This document shows, piece by piece, positions 35,281 to 46,726 of a stretch of 64,000 nt of DNA. The position numbers and the translations under genes were made by a program. Position 1 is the first letter of the stretch; each line of letters opens with the position of its first letter. This stretch comes from Calycina herbarum (Eukaryota; Ascomycota; Leotiomycetes; Helotiales; Pezizellaceae). The stretch covers positions 186,001-250,000 of the forward strand of contig LLEY01000028.1 of the NCBI GenBank assembly GCA_001414485.1, given 5' to 3'. The notes below the pieces were generated by a model. It had not been told where the DNA came from. It did no database searches and saw only the letters and a program-made list of their open reading frames with translations.

Positions 35281-35956
35281 TTATCTAGTATAATACTAGA
35301 CCTCCTACTATCTGAACGCGAATCCTTTTCTACGGTTTAAAGAGAAGATAAAACTAAGTCTTTGTAGAGTACCTTAAATTAGTAGGAAAACAAGGTATTT
35401 AAAAATAATTATTAGTAATAACATTTGACTAGCTGATACCTCTCTGACTTTCTATTTTAGTAAGAAGTCCTTACTTTCTTTTACCTTCTAGCTGGATTCT
35501 AGAAGTCTAATTTGAATCGGATATGAATTAGTTACGAATTAGATATAAATTAAAGAAGTACGTTATCTATCTAGATAAAAGATAAGAATAAGTAACCTCT
35601 TAGCTGAGTTATTACTGTCTTCTATAATATTGACTTCCGAATTCTGACTTTTCTACTTCTAACTCTTATCTAAATCCTCTCTAATATGTAGAATAATTAA
35701 GGGATTAGACTATATACTCCTTTAGTAAATGCTTTACTTTAGTAGGAAATACCTGATATAAGTAATATCTATGAATAAGGCTAGCTACGACTTGTATCCT
35801 ATCTTTCGCTAAACACCTTGCTTAATAAACTACATTCTATACGACAATCCTTCTACTACTAATACTACTGCTTATAGACACTGTCTACTGATATTATACT
35901 AATACTATACTAATAATATAAAGCTTCGAGGACGAGTTTTTTTTAAGGAGAGGGGA

Positions 35957-36240
35957 TGTAATAGAACTATTAGGAATTGATTAGAATGATTGGAATTAGA
36001 ATTACCGAGTCTATATACTGAATAGGATACGATATAGATGTTGTTTTAGGATTTGGAAAAGCTAGATAGCTTCTAGACTTACTATTGTCCGAACCTCTTG
36101 TAAATAGCTGCCTTCTCTCTATTGAGAAAGACTAATTTAGTCTTTTCCTTCGTATTAGAGCCTAGTATTCGGATATGTCATTCTATTGAACGTACTTTTA
36201 TATGCCTCTTTTGTAGTAGTATCCGTTTCGTACTGTTATA
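35957..36240 (+). repeat. 3' LTR of gag-only element
   Basis: 284 bp, preceded by a polypurine tract and followed by the GTTAT duplication. Confidence 0.93.
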
Positions 36241-36683
36241 GTTATAACCTTTATAAATACTTTAAATTTTATCTATCTAGATATTATTTATTACTACTAT
36301 TTTATATATAATAGGTAGTAAGTTGCTATTTTCGTTATACTTTAATATTACTATATTAATATATTTTTTATTTTCTTTATAGCCTAGTTTCTAGCTTAGA
36401 GTATCGACTTAAGTGTTACTTATTCTACTAATATATTAAATAATTATCTTAAATTCTATTAAGGTTTTAGACTACCTAGCTAGTTATCTAGTAACGAGTT
36501 CCTTAGTTATAGTAAACGTTTTTAGGTTTAGATAATTAGTAAGTACTATTACTAGATACGTCGTACCTTAGAAGTAAATCCTCTATTCTTTAAAAGCTAA
36601 AACAATAGCTATTAGTTCTTTATTATAAATACTATAGTTCTATTATACTATATCGAAAGTTTTTAAGAAATATACTATAGATA

Positions 36684-37736
36684 ACGTGGTTTATAAGAAC
36701 CTGGCGTATATTAGAACCTGGCGTACTTTTTCTATCTTCTCTACTTTATTATTTTAACACGTGTTATCTTAATAACTACTAATAGAAATTTAAACTTAAG
36801 AAGCTCGAATTATCTTAGCTATTAAGACTATCTGATTATCTAAAAAGCTTAGTTGTTAGACTACTATAAAAATCTACAAAGTCTCTAAAACTAGCCTTCG
36901 CTATAAAATAAACAGCTAACTTCCTCTCCTAGAACGACGGCTAGCAAATATTAAATTAACTTAACTCGAGGAGGAAGTGATTCTTTAGAATATACTTATC
37001 TTAGATTCTAGAGGGTTTATACCCCGGCTAGCTAGTATAGAAGATATAGTAAATTATATCCTCGAATCGCAGAGAGGGAAACGCGTTAGTAAGCTTTAGA
37101 TACATCGATTTATACAACGATAACTAGGGTTAAAGACGCGTTTTAATCGCATTTACGACTTCTAAAGAGCCTTATACGAAGATTCTAATCTAATTAGTAC
37201 GTGGTTCCGACTTATATAAAATATAAGAGCGAAATATAGTGTTTTAGATTACGATTTCTATAACTTCGACGAAACAGGCTTTATAATAGGTATGATTTAC
37301 CCTATAATAGTTATTATATATGTAGATCGACGTAGTAGAGGTAAGGCAGTTTAGCTAGGTAATTGTTAGTTATATCTCGTACTATATCCCTTATAGGCGA
37401 AAACCCTTGCGAATCCAACTCTAATATATATCTAACTATTGCCTCCTCCTCTGGCTTCGTAAGCTTTTTCGAATTAGGCTAGTAATCGCGTTGTAAGGGC
37501 TTTCCGGCGCGTCGGTTGAAGAGAGTCTTTCGAGGAACCTGGTAAATCTTTATAGCGCTTTGTTCGGTTAATAACGCGTTGTTTTCGAGTTCTTAGGTCG
37601 CTAAAATGATATTAGCTTCTTGAGAAGGTAATTGAACGTTGTGGTGTTAAGCTATTACGATTTAAAGGTAGTAGATGGTACGCGACTAGGAAAGTGGGCG
37701 ACCCGCTTGGGTGGGCGACTCGCTTGTGAAACACGT
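36684..37736 (+). mobile_element. Deleted Fot1-like element with subterminal repeats
   Basis: The 1,053-bp element is flanked by TA (36682-36683, 37737-37738), with imperfect 14-bp inverted ends (ACGTGGTTTATAAG and ACGTGTTTCACAAG). Next to the left end is a 17-bp unit repeated twice (36696-36729, AGAACCTGGCG...). Next to the right end there is another 17-bp unit repeated twice (about 37694-37727, GTGGGCGACYCGCTTG). Such subterminal repeats are typical transposase-binding sites. The interior holds only the first part of a transposase, so the copy is internally deleted. Confidence 0.75.
36780..37350 (+). pseudogene. Fot1/pogo transposase N-terminal relic
   Basis: A plus-strand frame with in-frame stops shows EEEVILQNILILDSRGFIPR and ESQRGKRVSKL.IHRFIQR (the CENP-B-type HTH region), then WFRLI...VLDYDFYNFDETGFIIG and GNC. 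This is the start of the DDE domain, comparable with the element at 2229-3863. The frame stops being recognisable after about 37350, so the rest of the DDE domain is lost. Stops fit C-to-T changes. A different, more damaged family member from the one at 2123. Confidence 0.75.
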
Positions 37737-37738
37737 TA

Positions 37739-38124
37739 TAATAAAGTATACTCTAATATCTAGTAATATCTATACTTAGAGTATCTAGCTAAGTTGAACC
37801 GTCGAGGTTAATTTTACGGGAAGGCAAGAGCTACCTACTCACGACGCAAATTTCTGTCCACAGCGAGGAGAGGTAGAGCTCTCTAAATGGTAATCGGCAT
37901 TTTATTTACAAACTAATTGTATGCTCCTGAAATCACATAACACTCTCTCTGTTGCAGAACGTGATATATTTTGTCTATTACGTTTCAAGCACTGCCCTGC
38001 TTAATTCCTGAAATACCAGACTTTTTAGTTTTGTAAATGTATGGTTAGAGATAGAGTTGAGTTTTTTTTACGGCCCTTGAAATTGGGATTTTAGTATCCA
38101 AAATAGCCGTCTTGTTGATTCTTT
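37739..38124. other. Boundary between repeat island and genes
   Basis: About 390 bp with no gene. Base composition changes from TA-rich, CpA-poor DNA to ordinary sequence by about 37800. No element end beyond the TA at 37737-37738 is visible. Confidence 0.6.
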
Positions 38125-39674
38125 TCACACTACCCCACCCGCTCCCACCGATCCCTCCTTCCCCTTAAGCATAATCCTACCACCCGTATAGATGAATATA
38201 GGGACCGCAGAAACACCGCTCAACAAACCAATAGTCCAGACCATAGTGGAGAACCCAACACTGCTGACGATAAAACCAGCCCATAAAGGTCCAACCAACG
38301 ATCCAACGGCATAAGCCAAATTGAATAGTCCATATCCCTGGGCGGCAGCTCCTCTCTTCCCCAAACTCCCAGGTCTTCTCATCTCTCTCTCCGTCAAGCA
38401 ATGATCGATTTCGGCCATCAAAGGAGCCATAACCATCGTTGTGCAAAGACCAATGATCGCCAGTATAGCACAGAGAAGGACTTTATGTCCGATGGAGTTC
38501 TCTGTGACGAAGCGGAGGCAAACCCAGGCTGGGACAGAGATCAGGAGTCCGACGGTGGTGAGTGCTCTGCAGCCAAATTTATCAGATGCCATTCCGATTA
38601 TGGGTCCTAAAAGTGCAGGTATGACGAGACAGATAAATATTAAACCAGCACCCGTGGAATTCCAATGAAAGGTGTCTTTGACGAATAGGGGGAGGACACT
38701 GTCGAATGATCCGAGGGAGTTTGATTGTACGAAGCAACCGAGGAGTGCTGCCAGGAGACGGGGGATACAGAGTAAGGTGACGACGGGTGGGAGTCTTTGG
38801 CTCCAAGTTTTTGGACCGGCTGGTACTGGATGGAGGGTATTCTCTCCTGGTAGCGCTTTCTCGTTTGGATCCCGGGCCGCTTGCTGGATTTCGTTGTTTG
38901 ACTCGATATTTCCAGAACTCGTCGAGGTATTATCTGGTGATACATCCCACTGCCTAGCCACAACCTTTTCAATCATCACAAGTCGTAAGAATATATCGAG
39001 GCCAATGATCGCAAATCCTAGAGCGAAAACGCTATAGTACCCAGCAAATTCGTAAAGAACTCCACCCAAAAGAGGACCAAGAAGAGAACCGATACTCGTG
39101 GCTGCTGCAATATAACCCATAGCTTGACCGATATATTCCTTCTCAATCGTATCAGATAAGAGGGCAAGTCCAACAGTCCAAACAACGGCGGCCGACACGC
39201 CTTGGAGGAATCTCCCAACCAATAAGAGTACGAGCGATCGACCAGCCGCAAGCATAGCGGTTGCACCTCCTAATGCTAGGAGACCTAGTAATAGAGGGGC
39301 CCGTCGTGAGCTTGATCTGTCGGCGAAATATCCAAGAATTGCTACGATATGTAAGAAGAATGAAATACGAGTGTGGAAAGAAGGTCCATACGAGATGCAA
39401 CTGCTAGAGCCGCTCCATAAATACTCAGAAAAACCGAAGTCCATTTTTGCACGTCCTTCTCTTCAACATCCGCTCGCTGGGTGAGAGCAAATGGTAACAC
39501 AGGCACAACCAGGGAGTAAAGGAACATGTCCTAAGAAAACAATTAGCTCTTAAGCCCGGAAGATGGAATTGTATAAAAAACCGTAAACACTGCTAAAGCA
39601 ATTGTAGTAATAATTAAAGCATTGGAAGAACGAAACTTGAGAAAAGGGGGAGCTTTCGCATCTCCAACCCTCAT
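38125..39674 (-). CDS. MFS transporter (DHA1/VMAT-like drug:H+ antiporter)
   Basis: Three exons: 39582-39674, 39392-39530 and 38125-39341, joined by 51- and 50-bp introns, giving 482 residues. A 12-helix membrane carrier is predicted: TM1 is the ALIITTIALAVF/DMFLYSLVVPVLPFAL region, and the loop after TM2 has the MFS motif-A-like GYFADRSSSRRAP. A hydrophilic loop rich in Ser, Asn and Gln (VARQWDV...PAGPKTWSQRLPP) separates the halves. The family exports small hydrophobic or cationic compounds across the plasma or vacuolar membrane; the substrate is unknown. The start ATG (39672-39674) was chosen because its frame leads into TM1 and the 51-bp intron. The first donor (GTTTTT) is weak. It is the first gene beside the RIP island and is intact. 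It is divergent from the DBP10 gene. Confidence 0.85.
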
Positions 39675-40195
39675 TCCATAGATGAAAGTATAAAGACCCG
39701 CTTTTGCAAACAACATGGTGAATTAAAAGTTGACAATTGATGATCGAAAACAGAAGAAATGGGATGCTTGAATATTTATACTCAGCCTCCACTTACGATG
39801 ACTCGTCTCTTTGATGCAAAGGGCGCGCCTCATTTGTCATGAGTTTCTCTTCATTCGGACTTGGCGCGATCCAGAAAAGTCCAGAGTACAGAGCGGTAAC
39901 AAGCATTCCAATTCTGATAAGCCTTATTGCTTAAAAGGGGTAGATCGGTTTGATAGCAAGTTTTCAATTGGATAAATTCTAGGCAGTCCATATTTTTGAT
40001 ACCCGGCTCGGGCCCGGGACCCGAGATCAAGTCCACCGGAAGGCGGTGAGAGCTTTGGTGGCATAAAATAGAAGCTAAACCCCATCCGGCACTCTCCAAA
40101 AAGTGCCTTTGAAAATAATTCCTCGATAATCGATAAGGACCCGACGAAGCAACTCCACCAAAATTCAACATTACAATTGTTGACGTCTGCACAAG
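39675..40195. promoter_or_regulatory. Shared upstream region, MFS gene and DBP10
   Basis: About 520 bp between two divergent starts. No specific site is recognised apart from a small palindrome CCCGGCTCGGGCCCGGGACCCG near 40000-40022. Confidence 0.4.
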
Positions 40196-43027
40196 ATGCC
40201 TCACCGCGCAGCTTCTCCTACGGCATCTGAAAATGAATTCGACATCACGAAATCCCTCTTCAACGACAATTCGGACGGTGAAGATTTCGCAATCGCAAAG
40301 GGTGGAAAAGAGGGAGAAACACTAGATGCTGGTGGCATTCTGGACTTATCTCTCGAGAGTGATGGAGAAGGGGACGAAGCCTTTATTGCGGGCCAGCAAG
40401 CGGCATCGAATAGAAAATCTTCTAATGTAAAAGGGAAAAGTCTGAAGAAAGGCGGGGGTTTCCAGGCTATGGGTACGAATATTACTTTCCCAACTTGCAA
40501 TTAGCCTTGCTAATTTATGAAAGGATTGAATGCGAATCTTCTCAAGGCCATTAGCAGAAAGGGGTTCTCTGTTCCCACTCCGATTCAACGTAAAACGATC
40601 CCCCTCGTCCTCGACCGACAAGATGTGGTTGGAATGGCTAGAACCGGTTCGGGAAAAACAGCGGCATTCGTGATACCCATGATTGAGAGGTTAAAGGCGC
40701 ACAGTGCAAGAGTTGGAGCTAGAGCATTGATTCTCTCCCCATCTCGAGAACTTGCGATCCAAACCCTGAAGGTCGTCAAGGAATTTGGCAGAGGAACAGA
40801 CTTGAAATGCGTCCTGCTGGTGGGAGGAGATAGTCTAGAGGAACAATTCGGATTCATGGCCGCCAATCCAGATATCGTCATTGCAACGCCCGGTCGATTT
40901 TTGCATTTGAAGGTTGAAATGTCGCTTGACTTATCATTAGTCAAATACGTGGTATTCGATGAAGCTGATCGTCTTTTCGAGATGGGTTTCGCTGCTCAGT
41001 TGGCAGAAATTCTACATGCGCTCCCAATTTCTAGACAGACGCTTCTGTTTTCAGCAACTCTTCCAAAGTCATTGGTGGAGTTTGCTCGGGCTGGCCTTCA
41101 GGAACCAAGTTTGGTCCGTCTCGATGCTGAGAGCAAGGTATCTCCGGATCTCCAGAGTGCCTTTTTCAGTGTAAAAAGTGCCGAAAAGGAAGGCGCATTA
41201 CTTCACATCCTCAACGACTTGATCAAAATGCCCACGGGCGTCCCAGATGGCGCAGGTAATTTTCAAGACGGGAAGAAGCGAAAGAGAGGCGATGATAGGC
41301 CAAACCGAAAGCAAAAGCCCTCAGAACACTCAACCATCATCTTCGCTGCTACGAAACATCACGTTGATTATTTAGCGTCTCTACTCCGACTTTCTGGTTT
41401 CTCGGTGTCTCACGCATATGGTTCACTGGATCAGACTGCAAGAAATATGCAAGTTGAAGATTTCAGGACGGGTATGACCAATATTTTGGTGGTCACAGAT
41501 GTTGCTGCTAGAGGTATCGATATTCCTATTTTGGCAAACGTCATCAATTACGACTTTCCTCCTCAACCAAAGATCTTTGTTCATCGGGTGGGTAGAACAG
41601 CAAGAGCTGGTCAGAGAGGTTGGAGTTACAGTCTTGTTCGGGATACCGATTGTCCATATCTTTTGGATCTACAACTTTTTCTAGGCAAGCGATTATTGCT
41701 TGGTAAAGATGCCGGTGATACCCCCAACTATTCCGAAGATGTTATTGCTGGTGCGATGGTTAGAGATAAACTGGAAGCCACGAGTGAGTGGATCGGTAAA
41801 CTACTCGGAGACGATGATGATCTTAGCCTGCTTCGAACGGTTGCTGGAAAGGGAGAGAAGCTATACATCAAAACTCGTAATTCAGCGTCAAGCGAGAGTG
41901 CAAACAGAGCCAAAGAAGTAGTGGCTTCACAAGGGTGGATGCAATTGCATCCTCTCTTTCACAACGAAACAAATAACGCAGAGCAGGCTCGGATAGACAT
42001 GCTTGCACGAATTAGTGGATTCCGACCTCACGAAACTGTCTTTGAAATTGGATTTCGAGGGAAGGCCGGACATGGCGAGGCTGCCGAGATGATGAGACAT
42101 CGAAGAGAGAAAATCGTTCCTCGGAGACAAAAGGATGAAGCCGAGAAGGCTGCGGCAAAGGCAAAGGAAGAGGAAGACGCCCCAGAGAGTGGTGATGATT
42201 TTGACGCCATGGAAGAAGCACCAGAGGCTGGAGATGATGACAGTGATTTGGAGGTCACAGTTACTGGTGGCGAGAATGATATGGAGGAGGCATCCGATGG
42301 GGAACTCGAAGTCACATTCTCAAAATCAGCGCAGAAAGGAAAAGGACGGACATTAGGGTGGAGAGATTCCGAAAACTTCATGTCGTACACTCCTAAAAAC
42401 ATCAACACGGCAGAAGAACGTGGTTATGGTGTTCATTCTGGGTCATACAATACTGCCTCTCAAAACTCCAACTTTGTTGAAGCAGCCCGAGGTGTCACTA
42501 TGGATCTTACCAACGATGACGGAGCGAAATCTTTTGCTGAGCCTGCAAGAGCGAAGGGCATGCGCTGGGATAAAAAGAACAGCAAATACGTCGCCCGAGC
42601 CAACGACGAAGATGGTTCCAAAGGCAAGAGAATGATTATGGGAGAGTCAGGTCAAAAGATTGCAGCTAGTTTCCAATCCGGACGTTTCGATCGTTGGCGT
42701 AAAACCCATAAAGTTGATCGTCTTCCTCGCAATGGGGAGGCTGAACGCGAAGACGCGGCTGGAGGTGGCGGCATTGGTCGTGGATTTGGAACGAGGTATA
42801 AGCATAAGCAGGAGAAGGCTCCCAAGGAAGCGGATCGGTACAGAGATGATTTCCATGTTAGGAAGAAGAGAGTGGATGAGGCGAGGGAGAAGAGGCTTGG
42901 GAAGTTCAAGGATGGGGGTGGGAAGGGGGAGATTAAGAGTACGGAAGATATTAGGAAGGAGAGGAAGTTGGCGGAACATAAGAAGGCTAAGAATGCTAGG
43001 CCGGCTAAGAAGGGGAAGAGGTCGTGA
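40196..43027 (+). CDS. DBP10: ATP-dependent RNA helicase Dbp10
   Basis: Two exons (40196-40472, 40524-43027) with a 51-bp intron (GTACGA...GAAAG, branch CTAAT), giving 926 residues, close to yeast Dbp10 (about 995). DEAD-box motifs in order: Q motif GFSVPTPIQ, Walker A ARTGSGKT (131-138), PSRELA, TPGR, DEAD (238-241), SAT (269-271), then [10 protein letters not shown] in the second RecA domain. A long acidic then basic C-terminal tail follows, with the Dbp10-type C-terminal domain and a Lys/Arg-rich end (nucleolar targeting is likely). The enzyme unwinds RNA during 60S ribosomal subunit assembly in the nucleolus. Only an acidic, disordered N-terminus precedes the intron. Followed in the same direction by DBP4. 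Confidence 0.95.
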
Positions 43028-43849
43028 GTTAGGTAATACTAAGCGAAATATATATGGTTGTGTTGTTGCTTAATCCGTTCCCAAGTTTGTTAGTGTGATA
43101 CCAGGAGCTTATAGGTTTACCTCCTATTCAGACTTTTCCGTGTCTGATGGACAAAATAATGACCCTGTATTAGAGTGTTGGAGCAGGAGTGAATATAACC
43201 AGAATATTGTGATATGGCAAGACCTCAGTTTCAGTAGGCAATGGAATATGGGGGTAGGAAATGGCAACGATAGTTAATGTTCCTACAAAAAATATTTAAA
43301 AAATGGCAAAAGAGAGGCCATTCGATGTGAGGGGAATAGTAACCCCGACTAACTCACTCGCTTTCCAGAGTTGGTTTATCTCGCAAATGTAGGGTATTGT
43401 GGGCCTGGGGGTACGGGGCTTGGAAAAGGTTCGGTTGTTGTCAATACTTCTTGTACTGTTGTTTTCTACTTATGCATTTGTTATTTTTGATTGTCTCAAC
43501 TATTTGGAAAAACTTTCACTCATCAACCCAGCCATCTAGGGCGGCATTTTCAATTGTTCCAACGATTCAGAATAACCACCCCTCATTAAGTCAATTCGTC
43601 TGGGACAATGGAATCCTTCCAAACAATCGAGAATTTTAAATCACAAACAACCTCATGGCTTCGTCTATTTCAAAACATTTATAGATTCTAAGAACAGCAA
43701 TTGGTAGGTAGGTACTCCAAGATGTCTACCTACAGGTTGCTCTAGTGGGGTCGATGCAGGAAGACTAGCGCGGCTTATCGCTGAATTTCAGTGGAGACCT
43801 TCAAAAAATTAATTCTGCCGCTTCACCAGCAGAACAGTCAAACTCAACA
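43028..43849. other. Intergenic DBP10-DBP4
   Basis: About 820 bp holding the 3' flank of DBP10 and the promoter of DBP4. Short ORFs are in unrelated frames. No gene seen. Confidence 0.5.
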
Positions 43850-46280
43850 ATGCCTTCCTCCACGATATCTCGAAAACCCAAGGTCGCAGGGAAATTCAAA
43901 CAAGATGCGCGATCCCTAAAACGAAAGCGCGAAGTCAACGAACATGAGAATCTGCAGAAATCCGTTGAGGAACTTGTAAGTTTCTCACAATCCAATGGCA
44001 GAGGACCACGAACTGACATTTTTCTAGGATCCAAAAGCAGAGGTTAAGGATTTCGCGGACCTACCTTTATCGCAACCTACAAAATCGGGGCTCGAAGCTT
44101 CGCATTTTAAGACGCTGACGGATATTCAATCGAAAGCTGTACCACTGGCGTTGAAGGGGAAGGATATCCTTGGGGCTGCGAAGACGGGAAGTGGAAAGAC
44201 TTTGGCGTTTCTGGTCCCAGTTCTGGATAATCTATACCGGCAGAAATGGACGGAATTCGATGGACTTGGTGCGCTCATCATATCGCCAACGCGAGAATTG
44301 GCGATACAGATATTTGAGGTTTTGAGGAAGATTGGGAGACATCATACATTTTCTGCAGGACTTGTGATTGGAGGACGAAGTTTACAGGAGGAGCAGGAAC
44401 GATTGGGGAAGATGAATATTCTTGTTTGCACGCCGGGACGAATGTTGCAGCACATGGACCAGACGGCCGCTTTTGAAGTGGATAACTTGCAGATGTTGGT
44501 TTTGGATGAGGCAGATCGGATTATGGATATGGGATTTCAGACGGCTGTTGATGCGATTGTAGAGCACTTACCGAAACAGAGGCAGACGATGCTTTTCAGT
44601 GCGACGCAGACGAAGAAGGTCTCGGATTTGGCACGATTGAGTTTGAAGGATCCGGAATATGTGTCGGTTCATGAGGCAGCTTCTAGTGCTACGCCTTCGA
44701 CATTGCAACAATTCTACGTTCTTACGCCGCTGGCTGATAAACTCGATACGCTTTACAGTTTTATTAAGTCGAATACTAAGGCTAAGATTATTGTCTTTTT
44801 GTCTTCGGGTAAGCAGGTACGATTCGTGTACGAGAGCTTTCGCCATTTACAACCCGGAATTCCTCTCATGCATCTCCACGGTCGACAGAAGCAAGCGACA
44901 AGGTTGGAGATTACATCGAAATTCTCGGCATCGAAGAATTCGTGTATTTTTGCAACGGATGTTGTAGCGAGAGGTCTGGATTTCCCTGCGGTAGATTGGG
45001 TCATACAGATCGATTGTCCCGAAGACGCTGATACCTACATTCATCGAGTTGGACGAACAGCAAGATACGAGAGGGCAGGAAAGGCAGTGTTATTCTTGGA
45101 CCCAAGCGAACAGGAGGGCATGCTGAAAAGACTGGAACACAAAAAGGTGCCAATTCAGATGACAAAACCACGACAAAAGAAGCAACAAAGCATTAAACCT
45201 CAATTGCAGAATATGTGTTTCCAGGACCCTGAGCTGAAATACCTGGGACAAAAGGCATTTGTTAGTTATGCTCGTTCTATTTTTGTCCAGAAAGACAAGG
45301 AGATTTACGACATCAATAAGTATGATCTAGAAGGTTATGCTGCTAGTATGGGATTACCCGGAGCACCAAAAATCAAGTTCCGAAAAGGAGAGGACGCTAA
45401 AAAGTCTAAGAATGTGCCACGAGCATTACTCTCGAGTGGTGAGGATACTGATGATGAGGCTGGGAGCAAACCAAAGAAACCAGTCGAGGTGCGCACGAAA
45501 TACGATCGCATGTTCGAGCGTCGCAACCAAGATGTCTTGTCGGGTCATTACTCGAAACTTATTGCTGAGGATGCGGTTGAAGGAGAGGAAGGCCAACAAG
45601 CTGACGCTGATGAGGATAATGATTTCTTATCTGTGAAGAGAGTCGTATCTGCGGATGAGGAGGAAGACTCCGACGATGAGGCGGAAGCAGGACCAATGGC
45701 CAAGGTTATTCCTGGTATTGGCACACTGGTGATAGACTCCAAACGAAAGGAGAAGATGTTGACATCCAAGAAACAACTTCTCAAACTTAAAGAAAAGGGT
45801 ACGAAATTGGTATTTGATGACGAAGGAACTGCTCATCAAATGTACGAGTTGGAAGATGAGAAAGACTTCCAAGCTAGAGGACCAGCTGAAGCGCAACGAG
45901 CGAAATTCTTGGAGGGAGAAACGGAGAGGGTTCAAGAAGCTGATCTGGATGATAAACAACTTGCCAAACAGAAGAAACGCGAGAAGCGCGAGAAGAAGAA
46001 GGCTAGAGAGTTGGCGGAGAAATCTGGGTTGGAAGAGGATGATGTTCCTGCCTTGGTGGATACTGCGGATCATATGGAACCTTTGGAATTATTGGCTTCT
46101 TTGCCAGTAGCTGGTGAGGATGATGAGAGACCGACGAAGAGAGCTAAGAAGTGGTTTGAGGATGATTCGGATGATGAGAGGAAGAAGTCGAAAAGGAAGA
46201 ATTCGAGGGTTCTGGAGGCTGCGGATGAGCCAGAGACTTTGGAAGATTTGGAGGCTCTTGCCGCTGGGTTACTTAATTAG
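43850..46280 (+). CDS. DBP4: ATP-dependent RNA helicase Dbp4 (Hca4)
   Basis: Exons 43850-43975 and 44028-46280 with a 52-bp intron (GTAAGT...CTGAC...CTAG) give 792 residues, the usual Dbp4 size (about 770). The short first exon is Lys/Arg-rich. Motifs: [10 protein letters not shown] and TDIQSKAVP (Q-motif region), AAKTGSGKT (92-100), PTRELA, TPGR, DEAD (202-205), SAT (233-235), HRVGRTAR. The C-terminal half has acidic clusters and charged coiled-coil-like stretches ([20 protein letters not shown]). Dbp4 acts in early cleavage of pre-rRNA and release of U14 snoRNA from pre-ribosomes for the 40S subunit. The exon join was chosen because the frame runs [13 protein letters not shown] without a break. 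The ATG at 43850 is the first in frame. Confidence 0.95.
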
Positions 46281-46726
46281 TAGGGTTGTGAAATTGTAGA
46301 TGTCGAGAGAAAAAGAAATATAAACAAGATACCCCTGATTTTTTGGAGACCCGCGCTTATCCGAGGTGTATGAGCCTCGAGAAAAAGTGACTTTGTATGG
46401 CATCAAATGTTCGAGACACTCGTACTCGGAATTGTTTTATATTTCCTCTTCTCTTAACTAATCTAAAAATCTTACCGCCTAAGTTTTGTAGGCACCTTAA
46501 TTTATTCACAGCCTCCTTTTCCCTTGAGAAATTTACCCCTCCGAACAGCACAGGGACCCCTCCACCCCACATGCTGCTCGGCAACCAACTGCAACACCGC
46601 CCGCCTCTCACCGGTTAACGTGTCACATAAAGAACCAACAATCTCAACACACGTCTCTCTCTCTTGATCCTCTTTTCGTGGTGCGACTGTTGTACACGCT
46701 CATGGGCATTTACGATTCCTGAAACG
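46281..46726. other. Intergenic DBP4-FAD1
   Basis: About 445 bp, including 3' flank of DBP4 and an AT-rich then pyrimidine-rich stretch (46560-46680) likely to be the FAD1 promoter. No gene. Confidence 0.5.

Larger units (their letters stand above)
33568..36240 (+). mobile_element. Gag-only non-autonomous LTR element (TR-GAG-like)
   Basis: The 2,673-bp element has two 284-bp LTRs (33568-33851, 35957-36240), starting TGTAATAG/TATAATAG and ending CTGTTATA, with target duplication GTTAT (33563-33567, 36241-36245). A polypurine tract AAGGAGAGGGGATG directly precedes the right LTR, so it is read on the plus strand. The 2.1-kb interior has a Gag-like relic but no trace of RT, integrase or RNase H, so it must have depended on another element's enzymes. 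Its ends resemble those of the 183-bp solo LTR only in the terminal bases. Confidence 0.88.
31555..36680 (-). mobile_element. Truncated chromovirus copy A3
   Basis: Internal sequence that follows the shared LTR is collinear with 9771 to about 12030 of copy A1 (purine tract, chromodomain region, integrase, start of RNase H/RT) once two insertions are removed. Similarity stops at about 36680 (AAATATACTATA), a few bases before a Fot1-like element, so the RT, gag and 5' LTR are missing. All frames are broken by TAG/TAA. Confidence 0.85.

Noticed and set aside
36680..38100. Continuation of chromovirus A3 after the Fot1-like element
   Set aside because: The sequence right of 37738 does not match copy A1 beyond 12030, so A3 is truncated rather than just interrupted.
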